64,000 nt of DNA from Myxococcota bacterium (GTDB lineage Bacteria; Myxococcota_A; Polyangia; Palsa-1104; JAEUJZ01). The notes under the pieces are model-generated. The model was not told the origin of the DNA. It made no database searches and saw only the letters and a list, made by a program, of their open reading frames with translations. Both the position numbers and the translations under genes were made by a program. Location of the stretch: assembly GCA_025057315.1 (NCBI GenBank), contig JANWXW010000049.1, positions 50,779-114,778 on the forward strand, read 5' to 3'. This document shows positions 18,325 to 27,888 of this stretch, one piece after another. The stretch's first letter is position 1; each line of letters opens with the position of its first letter.

Positions 18325-19172
18325 CCCGGTTTTCGTTGCACGAGCAGAGGTTGGAGTCGCTCCAGCGCCTGTTTGTGGACGTGGCCATTGGAGCCCACCA
18401 GGCCCAGGGGGTGGCTGAGCGGGCCTTCATACCGCAGGGGAGCGCCGCACGTGTCCGTGAGCTCTCCACCTGCCTCGCGTAGGATGACCTCAGGGGCGCA
18501 GGTGTCCCAGAGCTTGGTCCGGCCTGTGGGGTTGACATACAGGTCCCGCTCCCCAGCGGCGATCAGGCTGAGCTTGATCCCCACCGACCCGATGCTCATC
18601 TCGTCGCGGATGCCAGCGCCGTGCCGCAGGGCCTCGACCACCGGCGCGCGGTGGGAGGCAGAGGAGACCATGCGCACCGCGGCCAGGTTGGACACGGACG
18701 AGACCGTCAGACGCTCAGGCGGGGCACTGCCCTGGCAGCGGAAGGCCCCCTGGCCGGAGACAGCGTGGTAGAGGGTATCGGTCATCGGCTGGTAGACCAC
18801 GCCCAGGACCGGCCGCCCGGCGCAGAGCAGCCCGATCATCACGGCGAAGCCCGGCCGCCCCGCGACAAAGTCGCGTGTACCGTCAATCGGGTCCACCAGC
18901 CAGGCGCGCACCGCGGTGTGCCGCGAGCCGTCGTCCGGCATCTCCTCGCTCAGCAGACCGTCCTGCGGGAAGGCGGCACGGAGCCCCTCGGCCAGCAGGG
19001 CATTGACCGCGTGGTCGGCAGCGGTCACCGGTTCTCCATCGGCCTTGTGCTGCAGCGTCAGCTGCGTCGGGTCCTGCTCGAGGGCGCAACGATAGCGCAG
19101 GGACAGCTTCCCACCCTCTCGAGCCAGGGCGCAGGCGACCGCCAGTTCTTTTGCTAGGTCCACGCCGGGCAA
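18306..19172 (-). CDS. Inositol-phosphatase-family enzyme (IMPase/CysQ/HisN-like)
   Basis: Mg-dependent phosphatase of the FIG superfamily, 288 residues. All metal-site motifs are present: SEEMPD, LVDPIDGTRDFV (DPxDGTxxF) and LWDTCAPEVILREAGG. Possible substrates are inositol phosphate, 3'-phosphoadenosine phosphate or histidinol phosphate; the sequence alone does not decide. It begins 2 nt after the carboxypeptidase-regulatory-like gene ends, so it is the last gene of a three-gene operon. The listed start is a TTG; a GTG three codons later is as plausible. The last residues are encoded by the complement of the tRNA-Cys T arm. Confidence 0.88.
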
Positions 19173-19174
19173 GC

Positions 19175-20857
19175 TTAGCGCGCCGAGGGGACGTCGGGGA
19201 GGAGGAACTGGCTGCGGCCGCGGCTGTCGGTGGTGACTTCGGCGCGCAGCGCTGCCTGGCGTGAGCAGGGCAGCAGCTCGGCGCAGGCAAAGCCGCTGCG
19301 CGGCGTCGTGTCCGGCAGCTCAAACACGCGCAGGATTGCGTCGGTGGCTGGGGAGCCATCGGGCCTGAGCACCTGGACCCGCCCCAGCGTGGGCCGGGGC
19401 AGACGGATGTAGCCCAGTTCGGTGTCATCGGTCAGCACGCGCTGGTTGCGCAAGGTGTGGCGTGGCTGGACGCCGGGGGGCGGGATGATGTCCAGGTCAT
19501 AGTCGCCCTGGTCCAGCCGGAGAGCAAACCGACCATCGGGGCCGGTCATGGTTTGCGGCATCACCGCCTCCAGCAAGGCGCGGCCCACCAGGCTGGTGGC
19601 CTGCCCCTCCTGCGAGATGTTGCGTGCCAGGATCTGCGCGCCGGCCACCGGTTCTCCCTCGGCGCTGACCAGACGGCCGCTGAGCTGGGTGCGCAGCGGC
19701 AGGGCCACCGCGACGAAGCCACCCTCGCGTCCGACCAGCAGGGGCAGCACGGCACTGCCCAGGGGCGAGCCTGGAGGGCTCTGCACGGTGAGCGTGTACT
19801 GCAAGTTGAGCGTTGTGGCCGGCACCAGAGACAGCGAAACCTGGCCCTGGGCATCGGTGTCACCAACGGCGATGTAGGTGGCGGTCTGCTCGCCAGTCTC
19901 CAGCAACACCTGGGCCCAAACGCGAGCGCCCGGAACCGGCAGGGCAGCCCCGCTGGTGCCCGTGCCGCGCACCAGGATCGTAAAGGGCAGCGGTCGCCGG
20001 TAGGCCGGCAGCCTCAGCTCCACGGAATGGGTCGAACCTGGCTGGAGGCCCGAGAGCGGCCGCGACAGAATCGGCAGGTCCTTGCCCTGGGGGCCGGGCC
20101 AGGCCATCAGCTGCAGGCGGCTGTCCTGGCTGAGCTGGGGGTCCACCAGGATGCGGAAGGTGCCCTGCAGGTCGGGATGGGAGGGGTCCTCCAGGCTGAA
20201 GGCCGTAGAGGAGACCACCTCCCGGCGGGAGTCTAGCACCTGCACCCGCATGCCGCTGACGCCGGCGCCAAACAGGTCCACGATGCGCCCGCGCACCACG
20301 GCAAGCTGCGACAGCTTCTTGGTCCGCAGCGTGAGCTCCATGTCGCCCCAGACGACGAGTTCCCTCTGCCACAGGGGCGGCCGGTCCACGGCGCGGGTGT
20401 CGTCGAAGCCAACCCAGAGGTGATAGGGCTGCATCGCCGGGACAGCAGGCACGGGCAAGCGCAAGGAGAAGCGACCGTCCGGGTCGGTGGTGGCCTCAAA
20501 GCGCTTTGCGCTTTGCCCTGGAATGGCCGAGGGCAACGTCGCCACCACGCGGGCGCGGCCAATCGGCTCGCCCGCGTCGTCGACGATGGTGCCGCGCAGC
20601 AGCGCCGGAGGGCGGAACTGGAGCGTCGCCATGCCGCCGGCGCCAAAGACCAGCGTGGGCTCCTCCTGGGGAACAAGGGCCTTGTCGGCGGTGCGCTGGC
20701 CGCTGCCACCCAGGCCCGGCCATAGCTCCGCCGCCCACGACAGCAGCGGCGAGGGGGGCGGGCACTCCATCTCGCCGGCACACGCCACAGGCAGCACCTC
20801 CGCATCGCAGCCGGGGACGGCGCACCCTAGCAAGGCGAGCACGCAGAGGGATCTCAT
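19175..20857 (-). CDS. Lipoprotein with repeated carboxypeptidase-regulatory-like domains
   Basis: Probable outer-membrane or surface lipoprotein of 560 residues with a type II signal (ALLGCAVPGC). The body is a string of Ig-like beta domains; the recurring pattern RGxIVDxxGxPIxxARV, seen near residues 90, 180 and 400, is the CarboxypepD_reg-like signature. Such repeats act as structural or binding modules and have no catalytic motif here. Its ATG overlaps the end of the upstream lipoprotein gene by 4 nt (ATGA), and the phosphatase follows after 2 nt. Ligand unknown. Confidence 0.8.
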   Translation of the reverse strand: MRSLCVLALLGCAVPGCDAEVLPVACAGEMECPPPSPLLSWAAELWPGLGGSGQRTADKALVPQEEPTLVFGAGGMATLQFRPPALLRGTIVDDAGEPIGRARVVATLPSAIPGQSAKRFEATTDPDGRFSLRLPVPAVPAMQPYHLWVGFDDTRAVDRPPLWQRELVVWGDMELTLRTKKLSQLAVVRGRIVDLFGAGVSGMRVQVLDSRREVVSSTAFSLEDPSHPDLQGTFRILVDPQLSQDSRLQLMAWPGPQGKDLPILSRPLSGLQPGSTHSVELRLPAYRRPLPFTILVRGTGTSGAALPVPGARVWAQVLLETGEQTATYIAVGDTDAQGQVSLSLVPATTLNLQYTLTVQSPPGSPLGSAVLPLLVGREGGFVAVALPLRTQLSGRLVSAEGEPVAGAQILARNISQEGQATSLVGRALLEAVMPQTMTGPDGRFALRLDQGDYDLDIIPPPGVQPRHTLRNQRVLTDDTELGYIRLPRPTLGRVQVLRPDGSPATDAILRVFELPDTTPRSGFACAELLPCSRQAALRAEVTTDSRGRSQFLLPDVPSAR

Positions 20858-21351
20858 GGGCAATGCACCGACCAGTAGTGATGTTTGTCGAGCAGACCCA
20901 CCGCCTCCAGCTTCTCGGTGGGACCCCCTACAAAGCCGCCGCTGGCCACCACCGGGACCACATAGGCCACGGCCCGCGGGGGGACGTGGTAGCAGGGCCG
21001 GACATCCATCCACGACATGCGGAACCGGCCTGGCTCCACCGCGGTGATCATCACGGCCTCCTGGAGAAAGTGAACTTTTTGGGGGTTGGTCACCTCCAGC
21101 TCGCAGCAGTCGCCATTGACATGCACGTACAGCCGTCCGGCCACCGCCGCGCTGTCCGTGCGCAGATCCAGCGTATAGTCAAAGTCCACGTCCTGCCGGA
21201 TGGCCAGCTGGGTGCCAAAGGGAGGGATGGCGTCCGTAATCATGAGCCACCGGCCCCCGTCGACCGGGTTATCGCCCGACAGCGGCAGGGGCACCAGGCA
21301 CCCCGTGGCCGCGGCCAGAAGCGCCCCGCAGAGCCATCTTGTAGCCACCAT
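20854..21351 (-). CDS. Lipoprotein of unknown function
   Basis: Protein of 165 residues with a lipoprotein signal (hydrophobic run ending LLAAATGC). The rest looks beta-rich, with Cys-Cys in NGDCCELEV and a third and fourth Cys further on, consistent with disulphides outside the cytoplasm. Not recognised. It is first in an operon with the carboxypeptidase-regulatory-like lipoprotein (4-nt overlap) and the phosphatase. ATG 21351 is chosen because it opens the signal; two upstream in-frame ATGs would add a non-signal-like stretch. Confidence 0.65.
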   Translation of the reverse strand: MVATRWLCGALLAAATGCLVPLPLSGDNPVDGGRWLMITDAIPPFGTQLAIRQDVDFDYTLDLRTDSAAVAGRLYVHVNGDCCELEVTNPQKVHFLQEAVMITAVEPGRFRMSWMDVRPCYHVPPRAVAYVVPVVASGGFVGGPTEKLEAVGLLDKHHYWSVHCP

Positions 21352-21591
21352 GCACAGCAGTTGGATATTATGCAATGTGTGGGCCATATGGCGAGCCCGT
21401 GTAGGTCTCCGCCCGGCGCGCCCGGCAGCAGGCCGGGTACCTGCGCGGGCCGGCTGGGGGGTGGCTACACATTGCATCCCCCCTGACATTCGTGTCGTGC
21501 TTCCTTCCTGGGCGCCTGGGCAGCAGGAACGCTGTGCGTCTTGTGGATCGAAGGGTGGTCGGAAGGACTGGGGCGGGCCAGGGGCAGGACT

Positions 21592-23394
21592 TCATAGGTC
21601 CTCCTCGTGCGGGTCCTCCTTTTCCAGGTACCGAAAGATGGTCCGCGGGTCGACGCCCAGGTCACGCGCGGTCTTGGTGCGGTTGCCCTGATTGAGCGCC
21701 AGGACCTCTTGAATGTAGTTGCGCTGGAACCGCTCGCGCGCCTCGGCCAGCGGCAAGATGCGCGGTGCTTGCTCCTCTGCCAGACCTAGGTCTTCGGGCG
21801 TGAGAAGGGCGCCCTCGGACAGCACCAGGGCCTTCTTGATATGGTTTTCCAGTTGGCGCACATTGCCGGGCCAGGGCGCGCGTCGGATGGCGGCCGCGGC
21901 CTGCGGAGAGAGGTTTTTGTGGGGCAGGCCCATCTCGGTGGAGAACCGGCGCACCAGGTACTTGGCCAGCAGCAGGATGTCGTCCCCGCGCTCGCGCAGC
22001 GGGGGGAGGTGAATCTGCACCACGTTGAGCCGATAATAGAGGTCCTCCCGGAAGCGGCCAGCGCGGATCTCCTGAAGCAGGTCCCGATGGGTGGCCGCCA
22101 GCACGCGGATGTCCACCGGCTCGGGGCGGTTGTCGCCCACGCGCACCACCACGTGCTCCTGAAGCACGCGCAGGAGCTTGACCTGCAGGGCCGGGGGCAT
22201 CTCGCCAATCTCGTCGAGCAGGATGGTGCCCCCGGAGGCCGCCTGGAACCGACCGGGCTTGCTCGCCACAGCACCGGTGAAGGCACCGCGAACGTGGCCG
22301 AATAGCTCCGACTCCAGCAGCGGCTCCGGGATGGCGCCGCAGTTGATGGCCACAAACGGCCCCCGGGCACGCGGCGAGCGGGCGTGGATCTCGCGGGCAA
22401 TGAGCTCCTTGCCGGTGCCAGTTTCGCCGGTGATCAGCACGGAGACGTCGGTGCCAGCGACCTTGTGCACCTTGCGCAGCACCTCTTGCATGGCCGGGCA
22501 GGATCCAACGATGGCGCCAGCACGCAGCCGGGCCAGCTCGGCGCTGAGCTGCTGGCTTTCCAGGCGCAGAGAGCGTACGAGCAGGGCATTGCGCAACAGC
22601 AGCGAGGCCTGCGCCGCTAGCACGGTCAGCACCTCCAGATCCTGCTGGACAAACAGGTCGCGCACTGAGTCGTTGCCCACGTAGATGGCACCGAAGGCGT
22701 GGCCCCGCTCAAGCAGCGGCACGCACATGACGCTTGACAGCTTGAGGCGCAGCACGCTCTGCGCGTTCTGGAACTCTTGGTCGTGCAGAGCGTCGCTGAC
22801 GATGATCGGCCGCCCCGTGGCCAGCACCTTGGCCACAATCGAATCGGACAGGTGGTCAGACGGATCTCCCAGGGTTTCGCGCCGCATGTTCCGTGCCACC
22901 CGCACGCGCGGCTGCTCGTCCTCGAGCAGGACGAGAAAACCCTTGTCGGCCCTTGTGATCTCGATGACGGTATCGAGCAGGTTGTCTAGGATCTCATCTA
23001 GCTCATAGCTACCAAGCAGACGCTCAGATAGCTCGTAGAGCCGCCGCAGGGACGGCACGGCCAGGGATTCCCTTCGCTCCGGGGGGGCCGGGGGGGGCGG
23101 CTCGGTCAGGCTGAAGAGCAGCTCCGTGGCCCCCATGCGGATCGTGTCGCCGTCGGCTAGGCGGTGGCGGTGTCGCCGTCGGCCATTGACAAGCAGCTCG
23201 ACCGCGCCCTCGGTGGCATACAGGTAGAGGCCGTCCGGCTCGTGCTGGATGTAGGCCTGTGTGTCAGGCAGGAGGGGGTCCGACAGCACGATGTCGTTGT
23301 CCGGTCCGGCCCCGATCGTAGTAAGCTGCTTGTGCAGTCGGAACACCGTCGCCGTGCCGCCCCCGCCATGGGGTTGCACGCGCAGGCAGGCCAT
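21592..23394 (-). CDS. FHA-GAF-sigma54 activator (NtrC-type) with Fis HTH
   Basis: Bacterial enhancer-binding protein of 600 residues. Order: FHA domain (about 15-95, GAGPDNDIVLSD and LLVNGRRRHRHRL with DGDTIRMG), which binds phosphothreonine; GAF domain (about 125-280); AAA+ domain with Walker A GETGTGKE (about residue 323), the GAFTGA loop that contacts sigma54 (about 370), Walker B GTILLDEIGE; and a C-terminal Fis-type helix-turn-helix (KTARDLGVDPRTIFRYL). The FHA sensor suggests control by a Ser/Thr kinase rather than a histidine kinase. It shares one base with the end of the upstream gene, so it is in the same operon. Its target promoters are unknown. Confidence 0.95.
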   Translation of the reverse strand: MACLRVQPHGGGGTATVFRLHKQLTTIGAGPDNDIVLSDPLLPDTQAYIQHEPDGLYLYATEGAVELLVNGRRRHRHRLADGDTIRMGATELLFSLTEPPPPAPPERRESLAVPSLRRLYELSERLLGSYELDEILDNLLDTVIEITRADKGFLVLLEDEQPRVRVARNMRRETLGDPSDHLSDSIVAKVLATGRPIIVSDALHDQEFQNAQSVLRLKLSSVMCVPLLERGHAFGAIYVGNDSVRDLFVQQDLEVLTVLAAQASLLLRNALLVRSLRLESQQLSAELARLRAGAIVGSCPAMQEVLRKVHKVAGTDVSVLITGETGTGKELIAREIHARSPRARGPFVAINCGAIPEPLLESELFGHVRGAFTGAVASKPGRFQAASGGTILLDEIGEMPPALQVKLLRVLQEHVVVRVGDNRPEPVDIRVLAATHRDLLQEIRAGRFREDLYYRLNVVQIHLPPLRERGDDILLLAKYLVRRFSTEMGLPHKNLSPQAAAAIRRAPWPGNVRQLENHIKKALVLSEGALLTPEDLGLAEEQAPRILPLAEARERFQRNYIQEVLALNQGNRTKTARDLGVDPRTIFRYLEKEDPHEEDL

Positions 23395-24374
23395 CAGAAC
23401 GACCCTCCCAGTTCCACGCCCACGCTGGACCCTGGCGGAGCCAGCGGGAGCAGACGGAGCTGCGTCTTGCGTTGCTCTGGGGGCAGATCAGGCGGGGGAC
23501 CAGGCAACTCGCGCACGCGGACCTCAGGGCGCGCATGCCATAGGGCCTCAATGAGACCCGCGCCCACCAGACCCCAGAACGCGGCGCCGGTGCTCAGGTA
23601 GGTGGCTGTGAGCGCGGTGGCAGTCCCGTACTCCCCCATCGGAAAAGTACCCGTCGGGTAGCGCAGGCGCACTGCCAGCCAGGCGCCGATTGAGGCCGCG
23701 CCCGTCAGCCCCTCACCGACGGCCAGCAACACACCCAGGGTGCGGCGACCCTCCCGCAGTTGCGGCACGCCAAAGGGGACAAAGTGCAGCGGGCTAAGCC
23801 GGTGGACGACGGTGCGCTCGATGTAGATGCGCAGTGCCTCCCGCCGCCGCTGCTCCTCGGCCTTGCGGCGAGCCTCCTCTTCGTCTCTGCGCCTCTTGTC
23901 GGCCTCGGCCTCCTGGCGGCGCCGGATCTCCTCCAGGCGTTGCTTGTTGCGCTGCCGCAGCCCGTCGACAAACGCAACCGCCTTGAGCGGATCCACCAGC
24001 GGGTCCAGGGTAAAATCGGGGCGGAGCTGCAGCAGCAAGTTGAATTCCTCCTCCGCCCTGAGCTCGTCGCGCTCAAAGAACGCACAGAGCCCCAGAAGCT
24101 TGTGAGCCAACACCACCTGCTCCTCATCTGGCAGCAGCGCCTGCGGGTAGAGCAGTGGGCGCAGCAGGGCAATGGCTGCCTGGTAGTCGCCGCGCTCGTA
24201 GGCCAGCTTGGCCCGCCACAGGTCCCCCTCAGGGCCCGGTCCCTGCATCGTCCCCTTGGCGGAGGCCAGCGCCCGATCTGGTCCCGGAGCTCGCGGCCGG
24301 CCCAGCGCCTGGGCATGGGCCGGCCCCGTGCCACACAGCACCAGCAGGAGCAGGGCACAGGAGCGACATGGCAT
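23394..24374 (-). CDS. Exported protein with TPR-like, coiled-coil and membrane parts
   Basis: Protein of 326 residues with a Sec signal ending GPAHAQA. Residues about 50-130 look like TPR helices (AKLAYERGDYQAAIALLRPLL), followed by a Glu/Arg coiled coil of about 60 residues and two hydrophobic glycine-rich helices near residues 215-275. The C-terminal tail is Pro rich. I do not recognise a named family; similar TPR plus coiled-coil plus membrane proteins are common in myxobacteria. It is joined to the FHA activator gene by a TGATG overlap, and its own start is 179 nt from the end of the kinase gene, so the three could be one regulatory unit. Confidence 0.7.
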   Translation of the reverse strand: MPCRSCALLLLVLCGTGPAHAQALGRPRAPGPDRALASAKGTMQGPGPEGDLWRAKLAYERGDYQAAIALLRPLLYPQALLPDEEQVVLAHKLLGLCAFFERDELRAEEEFNLLLQLRPDFTLDPLVDPLKAVAFVDGLRQRNKQRLEEIRRRQEAEADKRRRDEEEARRKAEEQRRREALRIYIERTVVHRLSPLHFVPFGVPQLREGRRTLGVLLAVGEGLTGAASIGAWLAVRLRYPTGTFPMGEYGTATALTATYLSTGAAFWGLVGAGLIEALWHARPEVRVRELPGPPPDLPPEQRKTQLRLLPLAPPGSSVGVELGGSF

Positions 24375-24553
24375 AAACGACTGAGTAGATGATGCCAGAA
24401 AAGGACACTTCTGTACCATCCGGCCCTAGAGGGGGCTGTTTCGAGCGCTGGCAAGTGGTCCAAAGCTTTGGCTGAAAGGCGCTCGTACCATAACTTACCA
24501 AAAAATCCGGTGGCCCCGCGGCGACTGCACAGATGCGCGCCAAGGACAGGGGG

Positions 24554-26338
24554 TTATCCGGGCTCCAAGGGCACATCGAGCGTGGTGAGCTGGTTGGCGC
24601 GGATCTCCACGGCCTGTACGGCGGTCTTGTGGCCGGCGGCCGACACCCGCACCTCAACCGTGGCACGGCCGTCATCGCTGCGTACCGGCAGCGCCAGCAC
24701 CTGCCCTGCGCGTCCGATGCGCCCCTCGACGAGCACATCGGCGCCGTCCCGCGATCGAACCAGCAGCAGGGCTGGCTTCCACCGCAGGCGCAGGCGGATC
24801 TCGCCGGGGTCGGCATCGGCCGGGATGACCACCCGCTCGCTGTAGCAGGCCGGGTTTTCGAAGAGAAGCTCGTTGGGGCCGTCGGGCAACTCGACGGTCG
24901 TGATGTCCGTTCCATAGTCGCCCAGGCGCCGGCCATTGAGGGATACCTGGACCGCCTTGGGCCAGGGCGCCAGCCGCACCACCCGCCTGGGCAGCGCCGG
25001 ACGTGCCGTCGGTCGTAACGGGCGCATTCGGGTCGTTGATGCAGGTGCAGCCGGGGGGCCGACAGCTGACGGTCCCGGTGAGGGCGGAGCCGCGGTGGCC
25101 AGGTCTGGGGCGGCCGGCGGGACAGACGGCCAGCTCGGCGGCCTGACCTCCCGCGTCAGCGGTTGGCCTGCCCTAGGGGCCAGGGCGAGGGGAGGCGGGC
25201 TCTGGGGTCCTCCGCTCTGCCAGCTCCGGTAGACGGCAGCGCCCACCAGTGCCGCACCCAGCAGCATCCCAGCTGCGGCACGCCGGCCCCAATGGGTGTG
25301 ACGGGCCGCGGCGCGGATCAGCGCAGCCGCAGCTGGATCGTCGGGCTGGAGCAACCGGGCACGGTTCCACGCAGCCAGCGCTGCAGCGGTGCGGCCCTCT
25401 GCGCGCAACCGTTGGCCCAGCCCCACGAGCGCCGCGGCGATGCGCGGACGGGCCCGGGCCACCCAGTCATCCGGGGAGGTAAAGAAGTCACGCAGCTCCC
25501 GCGCCGGCTCTGTCAGCCCCGACTCCTGCAGAGCCGCCTGCAGCTCCAGCCGCATCTGGTCGACGTCGGCGTAGCGCGCCTCCGGCTCGCGGCGCAGGGC
25601 ACGCTCAATGACGCGGGACAGGCGTGTGCTACACAGGGGCTGTAGCTCCTCGGGCGGGGTGAAGCGGCCTTCCGTGATCCGCCTCAGCGTCTCGTGAGGG
25701 TTGCGGCCGCGAAAAGGCAGTTCGCCGGTGATGAGCTGGTAGAGCACGACGCCAAGCGAGAATATGTCGGAGCGAAAGTCCAGCGGGCGGCCCTCGATGT
25801 GCTCCGGTGCCATGTATGCTGGCGAGCCAAGGAGTTGCCCCGTGGCCGTCATGCGCTCCTTGTCCACCACGTGAGCAATGCCGAAGTCGCACAGCACAAT
25901 GGTGCCGTTGTGGCGAACCATGATGTTGTCGGGCTTGATGTCGCGGTGCAGGACGCCCGCGGCGTGGGCACAGGACAGGGCCTCGGCGACTTCGCAGACG
26001 ATCATCGCCCCCAGCTCGGGCAGCGGCAATGGCCGTCGCTCCAGAAACGCCCGCAACGTCGGCCCCCGGATGAACTCAGTGACGATGTAGCTCTCCTCGG
26101 ACTCGGGGCCGCTGTAAGCAAAGATCTGCAAGATGTTGTCATGGCGCAGCCTGGCCACTGCCTGCGCTTCTCGCTGCAGCCGCGCACGAGCCTCTCGGTG
26201 GCCGGCCAAGTGGGGGTGAAGAACCTTGACCGCCACTTCGCGGTCTAGGGACACGTCCACCGCTCGGTAGACCACGGCCATGCCACCCTGTCCCACCTGC
26301 TCGAGAAGCCGGTAGCGGTCCAGCGTGCGCCCGACCAT
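24554..26338 (-). CDS. Membrane Ser/Thr protein kinase with PEGA-like C-terminus
   Basis: Hanks-type kinase of 594 residues. The catalytic domain (about 9-270) has the glycine loop GQGGMA, Lys38 in VAVKVL, the HRDIKPDN loop with Asp133, and DFG at 151-153. A middle helical region is followed by one membrane helix (about residues 355-375) and a Pro-rich linker, then a C-terminal beta region with PEGA-like units (VQVSLNGRRLGDYGTD and ADVLVEGRIGRAG) that would lie outside the cytoplasm. All catalytic residues are present, so it should be active. It is followed on the same strand by the exported TPR protein and the FHA activator, a likely phosphorylation partner. Confidence 0.93.
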   Translation of the reverse strand: MVGRTLDRYRLLEQVGQGGMAVVYRAVDVSLDREVAVKVLHPHLAGHREARARLQREAQAVARLRHDNILQIFAYSGPESEESYIVTEFIRGPTLRAFLERRPLPLPELGAMIVCEVAEALSCAHAAGVLHRDIKPDNIMVRHNGTIVLCDFGIAHVVDKERMTATGQLLGSPAYMAPEHIEGRPLDFRSDIFSLGVVLYQLITGELPFRGRNPHETLRRITEGRFTPPEELQPLCSTRLSRVIERALRREPEARYADVDQMRLELQAALQESGLTEPARELRDFFTSPDDWVARARPRIAAALVGLGQRLRAEGRTAAALAAWNRARLLQPDDPAAAALIRAAARHTHWGRRAAAGMLLGAALVGAAVYRSWQSGGPQSPPPLALAPRAGQPLTREVRPPSWPSVPPAAPDLATAAPPSPGPSAVGPPAAPASTTRMRPLRPTARPALPRRVVRLAPWPKAVQVSLNGRRLGDYGTDITTVELPDGPNELLFENPACYSERVVIPADADPGEIRLRLRWKPALLLVRSRDGADVLVEGRIGRAGQVLALPVRSDDGRATVEVRVSAAGHKTAVQAVEIRANQLTTLDVPLEPG

Positions 26339-26485
26339 CTCGTCAGGCAGTCTAGCCGGCCTTGGTGCCGTCCAGCAAGCCGCCCCTGCAGGGGGGTGCG
26401 CTCGGTACCACGCCTTGGCCGCTCCAACCCATCGGCACCGACCATGCGTGGTTTGTTTCTGCTGGGCTGGTCCCCATCAGGACGT

Positions 26486-27238
26486 ATGCTTGCGACCATG
26501 GTGCCCGTTCCCCGGCTCGATCCCAGCTGTCCGTGGGAGGGCCTGGTCCAGGCCTATCCCCCCAACGTCAAGTGGTGCGAAGCGCCCTTGTGTAGCTGGG
26601 TGCGCGAGCCTGCCAACACCTGGTCCAACCTGGCCTACGTGGTCGTCGGGCTGTGGCTGCTTTGGAGGGGCCGGCGGGAGGGGCGGTTGACGACGGTGTT
26701 CGGTGCGGCTTCCACGGTGCTGGGCGTCTGCTCGGGCATCTATCACGCCTCGACCAACTTGTTGACCCAGATGCTCGACTTTGTCGCCATGTACATCTAC
26801 GCGGGCCTTCCCCTGGTGCTCAACTTGCGGCGGCTGGGCTTGCTTGGTGGCAGTCTGGTCTACCCCTATGTGCTAGGCGTGGTGTCGCTGACCGCCCTCA
26901 CACCCCTGGTGCACAAGGCCGGCTGCCCCATCCAGGGCATCGTCGGCCTGCTCGTGCTGGGGATTCTGCTCAGCGAGGCCGTGCTGGCGCGCCGCAGGAC
27001 CGCGCCACGGGCGTGGTTTTGGGCCTCGCTGGGCCTGCTGACACTGGGCGCGCTGGCCTCGGTGCTGGACGTAACGCGGCTGGCCTGCGACCCCCACCAG
27101 CACTGGTTGCAAGGCCATGCCATCTGGCACGTGCTGACCGCTGGAGCGCTTGGGGCCCTCAGCCGCTTTTATCGCCGGGTCACCTCCGAGAGCGCTACCC
27201 CTCAAATGAACCTGGTCGCCGGCGTTCCCTCTGCCTAA
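26486..27238 (+). CDS. Ceramidase-like CREST-superfamily membrane hydrolase
   Basis: Polytopic membrane protein of about 250 residues with seven or so helices. It has the alkaline-ceramidase pattern: EPANTWSNLAY near the first helix, SGIYHAS, LDFVAMYIY and the paired His of HWLQGHAIWHVL near the C-terminus, which together build a zinc site in CREST proteins (ceramidases, PAQR receptors, Per1). It would cleave an amide or ester in a membrane lipid, perhaps a sphingolipid-like molecule. Two ATGs (26486 and 26498) are possible starts; the first has AGGA just upstream. Divergent from the kinase gene. Confidence 0.75.
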   Translation: MLATMVPVPRLDPSCPWEGLVQAYPPNVKWCEAPLCSWVREPANTWSNLAYVVVGLWLLWRGRREGRLTTVFGAASTVLGVCSGIYHASTNLLTQMLDFVAMYIYAGLPLVLNLRRLGLLGGSLVYPYVLGVVSLTALTPLVHKAGCPIQGIVGLLVLGILLSEAVLARRRTAPRAWFWASLGLLTLGALASVLDVTRLACDPHQHWLQGHAIWHVLTAGALGALSRFYRRVTSESATPQMNLVAGVPSA

Positions 27239-27888
27239 CATTCTCTCTCTGTGGCGTGGGAACCGCTGCCCGAACGCGCCCCTACCGACGCGATCTGGTC
27301 GCCGCCTCATGGTCGCCCGCGGACGCGGTCAAACAGGGACGACCCAGACCAGACCGAAGCGGCCAGGGGGCAAAGAACAAGGGACTTGTATCTGAAACAT
27401 GACTTCACAACCGGCGCCCTATGACGCCAGGCTCGGCGGTCGGGGCCAACGAACGCGAGGCAGCTGGTCGAGCATGCGCGAGCTACGCTACCGACGAGCG
27501 GTGGCGCGGTTGGCCATGGTCGTGGGTGGCCCAAGGGCGCGCCCGTTTTCGTCGAGGCCTAGGTCTCAGCAGGCCGCACTGGGTCCTGCTCCATGCTGGT
27601 CGAGACGGCTCGGGTTGCAGATCGCGCTGGCGTCGCGATTCAATCGGGCTGTGCGGGGAGGGTGCCCACGGGGGCTTATGGCGCCCAATGTGCCAGAGGT
27701 TGAAGGAAGCCGGATATCACTCGGCCTCCCAGGGTTCCTCCGCGGCCCGGGTCAACCTGCACGGGCGGTTCGACCGGATCGCAGGGCTGTGAGCAAAACG
27801 CTGGGTCGCGGTGCGCGCTTGGGCACCCGTTGTGGTCTTCGGCCCGCCCGGGCAGGCGCCAACCCGTGGTTTTTGAGGGAACACTCCC
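27239..27888. other. Non-coding gap downstream of the eCIS operon
   Basis: About 650 nt between the convergent ceramidase-like gene and the end of the eCIS operon. I looked for remnants of missing baseplate genes on the minus strand and found none; open frames are low-complexity and match no eCIS part known to me. A short hairpin (AGGGA/TCCCT near 27872) lies just after the hub gene but lacks a T-run. Confidence 0.5.

Noticed and set aside
27860..27888. Hairpin just after the hub gene as eCIS operon terminator
   Set aside because: Five-base stem and no T-run on the coding strand.
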